From positions 24,735,090-24,799,089 of the forward strand of contig NC_084591.1 of the NCBI RefSeq assembly GCF_033807715.1: 64,000 nt of DNA, in the 5' to 3' direction. The position numbers and the translations under genes are program-made. Under the pieces are notes generated by a model that worked only from the letters and a program-made list of their open reading frames with translations, did not search any database and was not told the origin of the DNA. The stretch comes from Cololabis saira. Lineage: Eukaryota > Chordata > Actinopteri > Beloniformes > Belonidae. This document shows positions 1 through 12,069 of the stretch, one piece after another. Position 1 is the stretch's first letter. Each line of letters opens with the position of its first letter.

Positions 1-163
1 GTTGTCTTCTCCGTTTAGATCACACAATCAAATACATCACAGCAGCTTCGCTCCAACCCTCCCACTTCTCACCTGGGTGTTTAAAAACAAACGAGGACGA
101 GGCGAGTGGAGGCGGGACGAGGTCGAAGCGCGCTGAGTAGGTACTAGTGGAAAAGCGCCAATA
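1..163. other. cdh13 intron, left edge of window
   Basis: Intron sequence to the left of the SINE insertion. It is moderately GC-rich with purine-rich runs around 90-125. No coding exon or RNA gene is recognised. Confidence 0.5.
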
Positions 164-175
164 GTGCAGAAAGAT

Positions 176-474
176 CAGTCCTAGGCTACACATGCCCCCT
201 CTGGCCAGCCGGGGCGCCAGATGGGGTGGGGAGGATCCGGCCGGAATAACGTGATTCTTCCACGCGCTACGTCCGGCCGGAGAAACCCCACCCTGTCTGG
301 TGAAAAGAAGCGGCCTGCTCACTCCTCAAGTAAGGAGGAGACTTGAGCTCAGTGCAGGGCCCTCCCGGGGTTGGTAGAGGATGGCAATGCCCAGGACTGA
401 CTTAGGTAGGAGCACTGGGTGATAAAATGGGTTAAAAATCGGGGATAAAAATATATTAAAAAAAATAAAAAATT
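176..474 (+). mobile_element. SINE-like element with 12-bp target duplication
   Basis: A GC-rich 5' body ends in an A-rich tail (about 440-474). The body resembles a dispersed repeat common in teleosts, with a block reading GAAAAGAAGCGGC near 302-314 and a CACGCGCTACGTCC block near 262. The element is bracketed by a perfect 12-bp direct repeat, GTGCAGAAAGAT, at 164-175 and 475-486, which I read as a target-site duplication made by LINE-type insertion. The A-rich tail on the + strand sets the orientation. I cannot name the family, and a pol III box A/B pair is not clear. The identical flanks suggest a fairly recent insertion although the body has drifted from the form I remember. Confidence 0.7.
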
Positions 475-486
475 GTGCAGAAAGAT

Positions 487-3241
487 GGCAGCAAGGCAGA
501 CAAGCAACCAGCCAGGTAAGCAGCCCATGATAGGTCAGTGATAAAGACAAATGAGCTAGCAAGCAAGAAGTGTATTTCTAATCGAGTCTAGACATGAATA
601 AGCAACAGTTACAACGTCTGAAATGTAAAAATCAGGTAGGCTTGTCAAATACTACACAAGAGAAACACTTCAGAAGTCAAAAATGAAGTGATGTAATTTA
701 AAGAAAATCTCATATTTGCAATTATCTTTATGAAAGGACAAGCTTAACAAAAGACACCAATAGCAACATTGTATTGTAGTGCCAACAATAGACAGGCAAA
801 CAACGTAGGAAGGTGTAGGTGGAGATTATTTTAGACAAATAGATCTATTGATGTTTCACAAACACACAAGCGCCAATTTTACAACAGCTTTGGTACTTAA
901 TAAAGATAACTATGGCTAAAAAAGAGACAAATTAAATCCAAAAATGTGGCACTGGTTTCTTAAAAGTATAAAGAAATAATCAGTTCTTTAACAATTATAA
1001 GTCATGTATAAACACACATGTAAACACAATATGCATAGTGTGGTGATCAACTACCACACTATATGTACACTTTTCTGTCAAGACAAACAAAAAGCTGAAA
1101 TATACAAATAACTATAATTATTTTATTACAGGATTAAATTAAAAGTTAAAAAAAGTCTAACTACGTCTAATTAAATTTGAGCAGAAGATTCCATGATGTA
1201 TTTCTGTGCAGTATTATGTAACCGTTAAGCTTTCCATGATGAGAATATAATAGGAGAACTTCAAAACAGTATCTGGAATCACTTTTTGGTCAACATAATC
1301 TTTAGTGAAGACAGTTTTGGATCAATTTTTCCTCCTTCTATTATCTTATTCACTCATTCTCCCTTTTTCTTTCCATGTATTTCATGTGTAGTTATTTCTA
1401 CTGCCACCACAGCACTACATTCTGCTTTTGAATATGCTTATAATTCATCATACCATTTACAGTAGTGGAAAAAAGTATTCATCTTTGAACCGCCTTTGAT
1501 CTTATTCACACCTTAGAATAGCATGGGCTTAGCCCATGGTCTTTTCATTTCCTTCATTCTGATTAATATAAATCCAGTTCCTGGTTTTAGAATCTCCACA
1601 ATGGAAAATGAAACTCCAATCACTCACATTCATCCAGAGACAGTCGAGCATGGGGGCAGCGCACACTACAATCAAAGACATTCATTTACCCTTTTTTTCT
1701 GTCTTGTCTATGTTGTTCTGCTTCATCTTTGCTTTTCTCACTCTGTCAGTTCCCTGGTGGCACCCACAGATCTGCCAGCCCCCACTGATTTCCCTTGGTG
1801 TTTGAGAAAGATATAGGAGTTAGCTGTGGGCAACAGTGCTGTGTCCCAACAGCCAGTGTGATGAAATCAATCCACAACACGTGTATCTGTGTTTGCGCTC
1901 TCTTTCTGTGTCATTTGCGGCATCTTCTCATGTTTGAATTGGTGACCTCACAACCCTTGCTGTTTTTTCTTTCTCTTAATGTAGCTAAGCAACTCATTGT
2001 TCAGGAAAAATACACCACACAGTGTTCACGTACTCTCTCTACGCTGACTCCACCAGTTTTATATCACTTCTTTCTTTATTCGGTCTGAGCTGGTGTCATC
2101 CGGCAGCACAGCAGATCAGTCTGAGTGATAGTGAGGTAATGGCAGTTTTCCACATTCGCATCCGTCCCACCATGTATCCAATGCGGTTAAGATTGATTGG
2201 GCTTTGGCTCTTTCCCGAGGATGAAGCTGATAAGAGAGTTCAATGTGTCCTCAGTAAGGCCACCCACATGATATGACAGTGTGATTAAACACAATAAACA
2301 ACGGTGTTCAAGCTGTAACCAGTCCCATTGTCCCATTACACACAACTAGATGTTTATCATAAGTAGATTAATGCCAATGGTTGTGCTGTATCCTAGGCCA
2401 CTGTCTGTGTAGTAGTTACATGACGCTCCTATGTAAGAGGAATTATGGTAGCTATCTGATGAAGACTGCCATTAAGAGAGTGAGCTCTCCTCTGATGTCA
2501 TGGAAACCATATAAGATTGCATTACGTTCAAGATACCTCCATGAGTTCTGTTAGATAACCAATTTAGTCACTGTTTTTAACTCTAATTGGCTGCTGGTTT
2601 GCCGTGTCTGTGTGGAAAACCGTGCTTCTATACACTTGTGAGTGCACATGTGGGAGTGCACTCGGTCTTTCAACAGCATGACTTTCAAGGTGTGAAGTGG
2701 AACAGACTTTTGGTAATGAAGGAGATGGGACTGTGTAATTATTCTGTAGAAGAAGGATTACCAGTTTACTTAACCATTAATGGTTGACCTTGAAATGTAA
2801 ATGCAGAGGGGACAAAAATCCCACCTCTCTGCCCCTCATTACCTTCAGTTGGACTGAAGACATTTCCCCCTAAGTCGTAATTTAATGTAGACTTTTCCAT
2901 CAGCCCTTATGTGTCTGATATGAGTAGTCTGGCTAATGCACTGTGGCCAACTGTTGTCAGAAATTAAGGAGAGGCATGAAAAGGGGACGTTTATGAGCCG
3001 TGCTATAGTGGTGCCTCATACTTAGGAAAATCTTTCAATAAATGTACGGGTCAAATACGATTCAGAGGGGATTTCTTGCCAGAGAACACATAAAACCTTA
3101 GCAAGTTCAGTAATGTAAGAAAAAATCCCTGCTTTATATTTGGTACGCCAGGTGGGATTTTCATCATAAAGGTGCACATGTATTTTCTGTCTGCTATATT
3201 TAAATAACTAAATCCAAAAGCTGCATAACATCATTACTCTC
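487..3241. other. AT-rich cdh13 intron, nothing recognised
   Basis: Unique-looking AT-rich sequence. Short open frames near 1523-2276 have no recognisable domain, no cadherin similarity and no codon pattern that persuades me they are genes. Confidence 0.5.
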
Positions 3242-3379
3242 CAAGTTTACTATTATTGCAAATGATCAATCCCATCATTAAGGCAAATCCCCTCAAATGT
3301 CACACACACTCAAGTTTACTATTATTGCAAATGATCAATCCCATCATTAAGATGAATCCGCTCAAATGTCACACACACT
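3242..3379. repeat. Two-copy 69-bp tandem duplication
   Basis: Two head-to-tail copies of a 69-bp unit (3242-3310 and 3311-3379) that begins CAAGTTTACTATTATTGC and ends in CACACACACT. The copies differ at four positions clustered near the middle. It lies about 480 bp upstream of the cdh13 exon. It is probably a slippage or unequal-exchange product; no function is visible. Confidence 0.9.
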
Positions 3380-3858
3380 CATCAGAATGAAGTAACACAG
3401 TTTCCAAGCATTAATATTTACTCTAGAACATGGTGCAGTGAATGGAGATACCTAAGAGACACAGTGAAGAAATGGAAAACATTAATCAGATGAGAGACTG
3501 GCTCAGATGGTCTATATTTGAGTTGGTGCATTCATGCAGGAATATGCATGTGTTATGTGTGTATGTGCATACTCACAAGTATGTGTGTCTTGCTGAATGA
3601 AGCTCATCACTGACAACAAGCAGGGGTAGAGGTGTGCCAGGGATTACCGCCTTTTTCAGCTCAGACGCAATGGGCAGGTTTTCCCATTGTTCTTCCCTTT
3701 GAGTATGTATAGCAAAAAGTTGTTTTGAAGTTAGTTTTTCATTCCTCAGCTGCAGCATTTCTAAACACATTGTATGATATATGTAAGAAACATGTCACGT
3801 GCAGCAATAAATGTTCCCGTAAATATACTCAGCCTTTTACTTTAACTGTCTTTTCTAG

Positions 3859-4037
3859 GTACTACAGTGATGACGATGACGGCCTTTGATGCTGATGACC
3901 CTGCCACGGACAACGCAGCGCTGCGTTACAACATCATCAGGCAGTCGCCAGACAAACCTTCCCCGAACATGTTCTACATCGACGCAGAAAGAGGCGACAT
4001 CGTCACCGTCATTTCTCCCATGTTACTCGACAGAGAG
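3859..4037 (+). CDS. cdh13: cdh13 exon: cadherin-13 EC2, middle part
   Basis: This exon encodes 59 residues of cadherin repeat EC2 of T-cadherin, a calcium-dependent adhesion protein that in vertebrates is GPI-anchored and lacks a cytoplasmic tail. After a pyrimidine-rich tract ending TTTTCTAG, the exon opens with GT, completing a glycine codon split after its first base (phase 1). It then reads [18 protein letters not shown] and later [18 protein letters not shown] and LLDRE. DADDP is the Ca-binding DxD motif and LDRE the conserved LDRE of cadherin repeats. It closes on a whole codon before the donor GTGGGT. NMFYID and the [12 protein letters not shown] stretch fit CDH13 as I recall it better than N- or E-cadherin. 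No frameshift or stop is present. The next exon is 52 kb downstream. The symbol rests on recalled family sequence, not a search. Confidence 0.93.
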
Positions 4038-5176
4038 GTGGGTTAGCTGGTGTGCTCTATGGTGGCGGCCCTTTGTCCCACTGTGGAACATGATTTACGT
4101 CTGTGCTAAACAGGATGTTGTACCGAGGGTTGCACTTATCTCTGGCATCCCTTAAATGAAGCCTCTGCATCTGCTTTTCTCAGGCTATCACCAATGCAGT
4201 AGGAAAAGTGAAATGTATATGCCTCTTATAAGTGACTGCCCGTATCTTTGTATGAGAAGGCGCAGAAACCAGATGATGAGCGCCCCTCCATTTCCCCATC
4301 TCACCCGAGAGAGACAACCAGATGATTGCTTTTCTAGCAGGGTGGCGAATTCCAGAACATCGATTGGGTTCGCTGCTGGAAGAGGAATATTAGCCGTTGT
4401 CAGACACTTAGCGAATAGTTTAATTGAGGTGATACACACTCATCCGTCGACTCTGGCGCTGTCCAACAAGCCTGGCTGAAAACCCGCCATCCGGAACTGC
4501 TGGAACCATGGCGGCTAAGTGCCCTGATGAGCCAATCTAAGTGCTACAGAAAACTGTTTAATAGAGGTGTAATTGATTAAAAGTACAATGAAATGAGATG
4601 TAATCGATGTGGTGAGCAGTGTTAGATACCTCTGTGTGGTGATGAGCAGACCACATTAACAAAGAGATATATGAGACTTTGTGGTTTCTTTTCTGTGCCA
4701 GGATTGAAGGGAGACCTTAGAGGACTTCAGCATTATCAAACCTTTTTAAAGATCCTTGTTTTTGAACGTATCATTGAATGTCTTTTTAGAAGGCATATTG
4801 CCAAAATGGCAGCCTTTTTTGTCCTAGATAATTCTTGGTCAGTGGCAGCAACACTGCATTAGATCAGAGTCAATATTTTCAGTTTTCAGTTGTTTTACAT
4901 GTAGAGCTGTCTGGGTAATGCTGACTCATTAGTGTTTGAATTGAAGGATTAGTTGGATGAAACTCATCAATATCTGAGTTGTTTATTTCTTGTTTACGTG
5001 CTTTTGTTTAGCAATAAGTCAGCCACGTCTTTCTCAGACAAGATGTGTTCTTCATTCCAATCCTTTTTTTTCTTTTTAATAGCACTAGACAACAAAGCAG
5101 TTCTGACTAATCTATGCTTGTGATACTCGCCCTCAGGTGCTTGAAATTATTTGCAGATTCTGCCGCCTCAGAGCCG
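4038..5176. other. Intron sequence, nothing recognised
   Basis: Unique-looking intron downstream of the first exon. Open frames at 4156-4479 and 4188-4439 overlap on opposite strands and show no known domain; I regard them as chance. Confidence 0.5.
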
Positions 5177-5179
5177 TAA

Positions 5180-6217
5180 AGGGGCAAATATACTTACTGT
5201 TTGAGCCTGCGTTTGCGTCCGTTCACGTTCACAACCAGCTGCGTTGTGAGCGTACCTCGCTCGCGTAGTGGGCGAGGAGAGCGCATCGTACCGGCGGTAA
5301 TCGATCGGGGGCAGTATGCAGAGTCAGAGTTAGAAAAGTAATAAAATATTTGGTAGTAGTTTAATAAACCAGCTGGTGGAATAAAGATAAATAAACAAGA
5401 CAGCAACACGGGATGAAGGGGAGATCAGTGCACTGCTTTTCTTGTGATCTTGTAAAGAAAACGGCGCCATCGGACATGGTTTGTCAGGCCGTTCAACCAG
5501 AGCCGTCGGGAGACTGGAGAGCTTGTTCGTCTCGCCGATGCAGCAACTGATGATGAGAAACAGCAGCGATATTTCTGCATTTCCTCCGTTTCGTTTGACG
5601 ACTTGTTACATGGGGTTGTCCCGCTGATTCAGCTCCAAACCAGAGACGGCGAATCAGTCATCCTGCGCTACCTGACGGGGACGAGCTGTTTAGCTGCAGT
5701 GGCCAGGTGGAGCGAGCACGCACATGTCCTCAGGAGATTAATTTACCGAAATATCTGGAGCAAAGTCGGTGTCGGTCCAGCAATGACTGAAGAACCTCTG
5801 ATTCCAGCTTGAACGGTGGACAAAACAGCTCACCACCACCATCACCGTCACCGCTGCATCTTCCCACGAGCACAGACATAACGAGCACCACTCTATTTGC
5901 ACCAGGACTGTGTTGATCTGCCGCCGCTGTTTTGACCCGCATGTTTGTCACTGTGTGGTGGCGATGTCACATCATACATGTGAGGATAACAGCTGCTCAG
6001 CCTCTCTTTAAAACAGTCCGCAAGTTTCCGACCTCCGCGTCAAGTCACTTGTGGTCAGCTGGTGCTCTGAGCGGAACCAGCGCCACTCGAGGGCAAAGCG
6101 GGAACTGCAGGTCGCGTACACGTTCAGTGTCTTTTGGAGAACGTGCATGTCGTGAAACGAACACAGGATACGCGTGTCGGCCATGATGCGTACAGCAAGT
6201 ACAGTACTTTAGCCCCC
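5180..6217. mobile_element. PIF/Harbinger-like DNA transposon relic
   Basis: About 1.04 kb, more GC-rich than its surroundings. The ends are related inverted repeats: the left begins AGGGGCAAATATACTTACTG and the right, read on the other strand, begins GGGGGCTAAAGTACTGTACT. They are flanked by 3-bp TAA duplications (5177-5179 and 6218-6220), and 3-bp TWA targets are usual for PIF/Harbinger. The interior has a possible transposase fragment (separate entry). The TIRs have diverged by small indels, so this is an old copy. Without an alignment the family assignment is an inference. Confidence 0.65.
5543..5779 (+). pseudogene. Possible Harbinger transposase fragment
   Basis: An open stretch inside the 5180-6217 element reads DDEKQQRYFCISSVSFDDLL, then VVPLIQLQ and ILRYLTGTSC. 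This follows the pattern of the N-terminal part of HARBI1-like transposases (a YFRxS-x4-FDxLL motif, then a P-[LI]-I segment and a conserved LRYLATG). The usual segment between those motifs appears shortened, and no DDE catalytic region follows. It could be coincidental, because the similarity is short and comes from recalled consensus. Confidence 0.4.
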
Positions 6218-6220
6218 TAA

Positions 6221-9200
6221 GATAAACATATTCCATTTGGTGTCTGTGAAGTGTACTTAGTTTTCCCCGGATGTCAGATGGGTGTTAACAAAACTCCAAC
6301 CACTGGCACATCAATTCTTAAAGAAAGGGGATAAATGCCTGGCAGAAGTGCAGTTAGGATAATTTGAAGGTGTTTCAGAACCTGAAAGCCATCCACTTCA
6401 GCATGTTCATCATTCCCTTCCATCTGCCATGTAGTGCAGTATTTAAAGACATCATGTTCAGCCCATTTTCAGTAATGTTCTGTGGTGATAACAAAGATTA
6501 AAAAAAAAAGAAAATTTACAACACCCCAAAAAATGGAACAGAAGATAAAACAAGAGAAAGCCACTTTTTTTTCTGTTTTCTAAATTACTCCAAAGTAATT
6601 CTGGTGGAATTCCAGGTATATTTGGATAGATGCTTTCAACAGGAGGCGGAGAGCAATCTGGAGAAAATTGGAAAACAATTTTGTCCCATTTAAATCAGTT
6701 TGATTTTCTTTTTAGTGCTTTGCCTGTGGCATAAAACCCTGTCTGTTTTTCTCCTCCTCTTACTGACGCACAACACTGTTGGATCTTTGGCAGGCTATGA
6801 TTTTTGACAAGTACTCTTGTCACACTGACGTCATTTACATACGTTTCAATAGATCAAGGAAGGTTCATTTCTTTTGTAGGACATAATCTGTCTCATTTAA
6901 CAAGATTTACGAAAATGAAAAGAGCGTCTTAAATATCTGTTTATGAACTTGCGCGTTTCACACATGTCATATTTTCATTTATTTATGTATTTATTTATTT
7001 ATTTTTTTTAAATTGAACTTCATCGCATTTTTAGATTTAATTTACCCAAAAAGGTCAACAAAGGAGGGATATTTGTATTGAACCTGTTGTTTCTGATGAG
7101 GTTCGACGGGCACTAAATTTTGCATCCAGCTATAAGATGTTGTAATCACTCAGCAGTATAAGCATTTTCCATCCTTTTCAAAAAGCAAAAAATTGTGGTT
7201 TGACATTGCAGAGGCAGCATGTGAGGTGTTAGGTTATCTTTCTTACTGAGACTGATGTGAATTATTTTTCCCTATGCGAGATAAAGAGCATATCTGAATG
7301 TGTTAGAATATCAAAATTGAAATGAATTAATATGAAACTGAGCACCTCTGAACACCTTCCACTGCTGCTCCTACATCTTGCACATAAAGTAAAATAAAAC
7401 AAAATGAAATAAAATACCAATATTCCACCTGGTTGATTTATCAGTCTCAGGTTTCTTCAATCAACAGCACTTTCATGCACCACCACCGTCCCACCTGCAG
7501 TAAATCCTGACTGCAGTAATCCATGTTTGGTGGTCAATTTATTCACATATTCCTGATACACTACCTGGCTCCAGGAAAACACACGCAAATAACAAATGCA
7601 CTCTTTCAGTGTTTTGGTGGACGTTTTTCATCTTTGATTACATTTTGCATTGACCATTGTATTTCAATTGCTTATACATTCTTACAAGTTTATCCTTGTC
7701 TATGGTCGAACTGCTTTTTCAGCAACCTTGCTGTTTGAGGGTGGGAGCAAAATAGCTTCTCCAGAACATACCACACATTTTCATTGCAGTTAAGGTCAGA
7801 AGTCTGCTGTGGCCAGTCCGTGTGACGTCTCATGCTCTCTGAACCACTATTTTAACATGTAAACCCCGTTAATCCCTGCATCGTCATCCTGGAATATGCT
7901 TATGCCATCAGGAAAGCTATTTATTGATGGAAAAACCTGGTCATGGGTTCTGAGCTAAAGTCTTGACCACATCATAGCGCTGAATCTAAACTTGTCCAAA
8001 TATATCATAGGATAACATAATTCTATAATACAGGCTTGTTTGATCGTCACTTGGGACAACTGTTACATCACTTAATCTGCCGCTCGTTGTACCCTGTTTC
8101 ACCAATCACTCTGAAACAGAGTAAATCTGGTTTCCGACCACCTGACCTTTTTCCATTGCTCCAGAGTGCAATCCAAAGACACGTGAAGTTACTTACAATG
8201 ATAGATTATATTCCCTACACCTGAACACAGACACACACGTGTCAGTGCCACACATGCACACACGGATCACTGTAATCTATTCTTGTCTATGGAGTGCTCG
8301 TATGCAGACGGCCTGTAACCAGAGAGGACAGACTGCTAATGGCAGTGTGACTTTCTGACTCCCTAATGTGCTCTGGCCAATCTGGGAGCTGTCGCTGCTG
8401 TGGATGGCCAGTTGATGGAGTTGACTGAACCCCCCCCTGAATACCCCGCCATGTTCGACAAAGGTGAATTACGTGGCCATAAAAAGGATGCCTGTGTGTG
8501 TGTTTCAAAGTCTTACGTTGTGTGTACTAATCCTATTAAAATGTATAGATTTTCTTTTTCTGAACCAAGAGCAAAGAAATATCTAAGTCAACATAATGTC
8601 AAGGATGCATGAATGTCTATGTGCATGTTTTTGACGACATTTAACATTCAAAGAGGTTTTTGTTTTGCAGAAGCCTCTTTTTTGACTTGTCACAAAAGGA
8701 AAAACACAGCATTATTAATAATGGCTCAGTACCCTTTAGTCTCCCAGTCAGCTGTGACAGGAAGCCACCACGTTCCCTCAGAGGAATGCAGCCGTCATTA
8801 ACATGCATCTGTGCTTTATCTACTGTTACAAATCCAAATGTCTGCGGGGAAAAAAGTCTGTCTTTACACCCCACATCTTGAAAAGCTTGTTTTTCCTTTT
8901 CACCTGAAGGTGACTTTTTCCACACAAATAGTTGCACTTAACAGTTAAACGTGCATCTGTAAATGACAGTCAGATAAATTGTCTAAGCTTAATGGTCTAC
9001 TTAATGCTGTTCCGTATGGATTAAATATAGTCTCTGTTGACACGTTGACTTATAATCTCAGCCACGCACACACCATCTGTCTGTAAAATGACTTTTTGGG
9101 TGTGTGCTGTGTATATTTGGAGTTTCCAGTTGCCTGCACTGTAAATGTGTTTACTTAACATTATCCGCTCTCTTCTGTTTAGCTTGTGCAAATTCAGAAG

Positions 9201-9563
9201 GTAAATTGATGTACACAGTTATCCCATTCCAGCTGTACAGTGTGCAGTGGTATCTGGGAGTAAAACAGCCTAATGTTTGTTGGGTGTGACCTTGGCCGCA
9301 TGCTTCCTGATAGGTAGCTGATAAGAAAGCTTATCCTCTCTAATGGTTTATTTGGCTCGGTGGCCAGAGAGCCTACATGCCTGGAAGATGTATTACTGAT
9401 GAATGACAACTGAAACATTGGCATGTCCTACTCTTGGGGATTTTGTGTTATCCTCTGCAATTCTCACCTACTATTGCTTTTTTTCTTCTTCAACCATGCC
9501 TGTTCATTGCATTGATTTCTTGTTTATTTTCAGTTTGCAATATTTTCTCTCATTGTCATCACC
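6221..9563. other. AT-rich intron, nothing firm recognised
   Basis: Long AT-rich unique sequence with a simple ATTT run near 6977-7012, a CA-rich patch near 8225-8265 and several short open frames without recognisable domains. No transposon borders were found by eye. Confidence 0.5.
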
Positions 9564-9600
9564 AAAAGGATAGACAGTAAGGCATACTGTCTATCCTTTT
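9564..9600. repeat. Perfect 16-bp hairpin with 5-nt loop
   Basis: The left arm AAAAGGATAGACAGTA (9564-9579), loop AGGCA and right arm TACTGTCTATCCTTTT (9585-9600) form a perfect inverted repeat. It could be the remnant of a miniature transposon with its two ends fused, or a cruciform-forming site. The stem is too short for a typical pre-miRNA. Confidence 0.9.
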
Positions 9601-9829
9601 TTGTTTGCTCGTGTCTGTCCATCAGACTTGCCTCCTCCTCCGCCGTCAGTGCTTCGCTGTGGACATCCAATTACTCGCAGGTCATAGCGTAGTGATTCCA
9701 TTCAGGGCAGCGCCATTCAGCACAGGCCCCAAACCGTTATTCAAATTGCACCCTCAGCTGCCTCCAGAGTTGCTGCTCTGCAAAATGTTGTTTTCAAACA
9801 TTTCTAGGGCCACCACCTAATCTGATCCT

Positions 9830-10010
9830 CCAAACATAATTGAATGTCAGTCGTCACATAAAGATGCTTCCCTCTCTTCAATTAGCATCTCGTTTCCTTG
9901 TGTCACTGCAACGAGACAAAGCAGACAGAAATATTTACTCCTCCCAGGTAGAGGCCGGAGAGAGTTATTATATTATGTCATTTATATGCAAATAATACAG
10001 CACAGGGAAT
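9830..10010. promoter_or_regulatory. Possible intronic regulatory element with octamer motif
   Basis: Unique, non-repetitive sequence with a perfect octamer ATGCAAAT (9986-9993, consensus of POU factors), a TTCAATTAGC homeodomain-type site near 9878 and a GATAA near 10016. The clustering is only suggestive; such motifs are frequent in AT-rich introns. Confidence 0.25.
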
Positions 10011-11708
10011 GGACTGATAAGATTTCATTACAGCAGATTTTGATGTACACTTCAGTTTATAAACTCCCTTTCATTCGCCAATTATGATTTGGAGATTGGA
10101 AAGGTGTGAGTAGATGAGCTGAGAGCGGGGAGTGGGAGGCTACTGTGGATAGAAGAACAAGTCACGAGCCTGTAAAACACCTGGAAACGCAACCACTGGA
10201 TTGGTCTGCGATAGTCCTCGCTGTGAATGCATGGTGGCTGACGAGAAGGACATATGACCAGTGTTCTGGTACAGCAAAACTAGTGGGATGCAGAGTGATT
10301 TTTACCAACTGTGTCTGGATTTTATTCATAGTAACACAAATGATGCCATGGAACAGTTTGCTGAAATGTTTTGACCATCATATAGGCACAAACATTGGAG
10401 TTTGTAGAAGATACTAAAGTGAAAATGAAACCCAGAGTCAGAGCAAAATAAGTAAAATGTACTTTTCTCCACATTTCTAAAGCAAAGCATTCTCAAGTTT
10501 ATAACCAAAAGGTTGATATGAGATCACAGCTGCAAAACACATAAGCCAAACCTTGTCATATTTTCAAATCCCAACCTGAAATATTAAATCTAAGATTTGT
10601 GCTTTTAACTCCAAACAGTCATACAAACACTAGCATTTTGCCTCGTACACATGTTCAGCTGCTCCCTGACACAAATATCTAACAGCCAATCGCAAGGTAG
10701 AAGTTTAGTGCACCTAGGCGTGGAGACATTTGCTGCAGCAGCATCATTTGAAGGTCAAACTAAGCATCGGAATTAAGAAATAAGTTGTTTAATTGACTGA
10801 ACGTGGCATGGCTGTTGATACCAGATGGGCTAATGAAAGCATTTTAGAAATGTCTGATCATGCGTAACAGTCTCCGGAGTTTACAGAGAATAGTCCAAAA
10901 AGGAGAAAATATCCTGTGAGCCATAGTTGTCTGCAAAATACCAGGCTGAAGGTGAAAGGAGCATGATTAAACTCATTCAAGATTTTTTTTAAAAAGGAGA
11001 CAAGATTAGATCCCATTATTGCCCTTGGATGATGAATGCATGTTTAACATGTGTTGGACAATGTAAAGGCAAGGCATGTTATTGCCTCTCTGGTGCCTGA
11101 AGCCGAGTTGAGGGGATGGAAGACGACTTGGGAGGCGTTATCTAGTGGTACTACGTAGCATGAGGGCCCACTGTCTGTTTGTTTGGCCTCACTGGCTTCA
11201 CCAACATGACAGCAGCCGGCTGGTAGCGAGAAACAGCGGGTGGCGGATCAATGCTGAATTTATGCTGGATTTACATAGCGACTTACAAATCGCATGGCGT
11301 AAATGCTGTATGACCAGCAGTCTCCCTCTCCCCCACTTCTCCTTTTGTGTTCATTGACAGCAAGGAACTTTTTTCTAAGGTTCTTCAGTTTGTTTATCAC
11401 CCAAGTTTGGTTTCTTGCAAAGTCTTTCATTTTTAACCAGTTGCAGAATACTGTTCTGTAATATGCTGATTTACGGCGTTCAGGGCTCTGAGGATAAGAA
11501 GCTTGCAGACATCATTGTCTTGTCATCAACAAATCCCACCCACGACCACCACCCTGCATCATTTCTTTCTACATTCGGCCTGACCTGCGATTAACTGTAC
11601 CTTCGGTGGGGAGTTGTGGCGAGGCCAGTTTGACACGCCACCCCGTGTCAGTTATTGTAAAAAGGACAGATTTGAGTGTTAAACGTGGGGTATCCACCTA
11701 TGTAAAAG
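10011..11708. other. Intron sequence, nothing recognised
   Basis: Unique-looking sequence. A GC-richer stretch at about 11090-11350 has no domain in its open frame and no recognised repeat. Confidence 0.5.
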
Positions 11709-12069
11709 TAGAGATGCACCGATCAGGATTTTGAGGGCCGATCACCAAAAGCAGTATCTGCCGATCAGATATTTCCCATCACCATAAATTTGTCAATATT
11801 GTTGTTTCATAAACACAACACTGACATTGTATTAAGTATAAAAATTAAGAGATGAGAAAGTATCATGAATTTACTGTTTTATTGCAGGCTGTGGCAATGT
11901 GCAATATTTCACACTAGTCTAGAGACTCTTAGAGACGACTTAGACTCGTGTAGCTTACTAGCTTAAGTTTTCTTGAGGCAGTAATTATGTGTACAACACA
12001 ACATGTGCAGTGCACCAACACGGACAACAGTAGCTATTTCACTCCCTTAGAGTTGATAGGATTTGTAAA

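Noticed and set aside
5594..6186. Independent host genes in the GC-rich stretch
   Set aside because: The stretch lies between Harbinger-like inverted ends with TAA duplications, so the open frames belong to a transposon relic.
9564..9600. microRNA precursor
   Set aside because: The stem is only 16 bp with a 5-nt loop and its outer flanks do not extend pairing, which is too short for Drosha/Dicer processing as usually seen.
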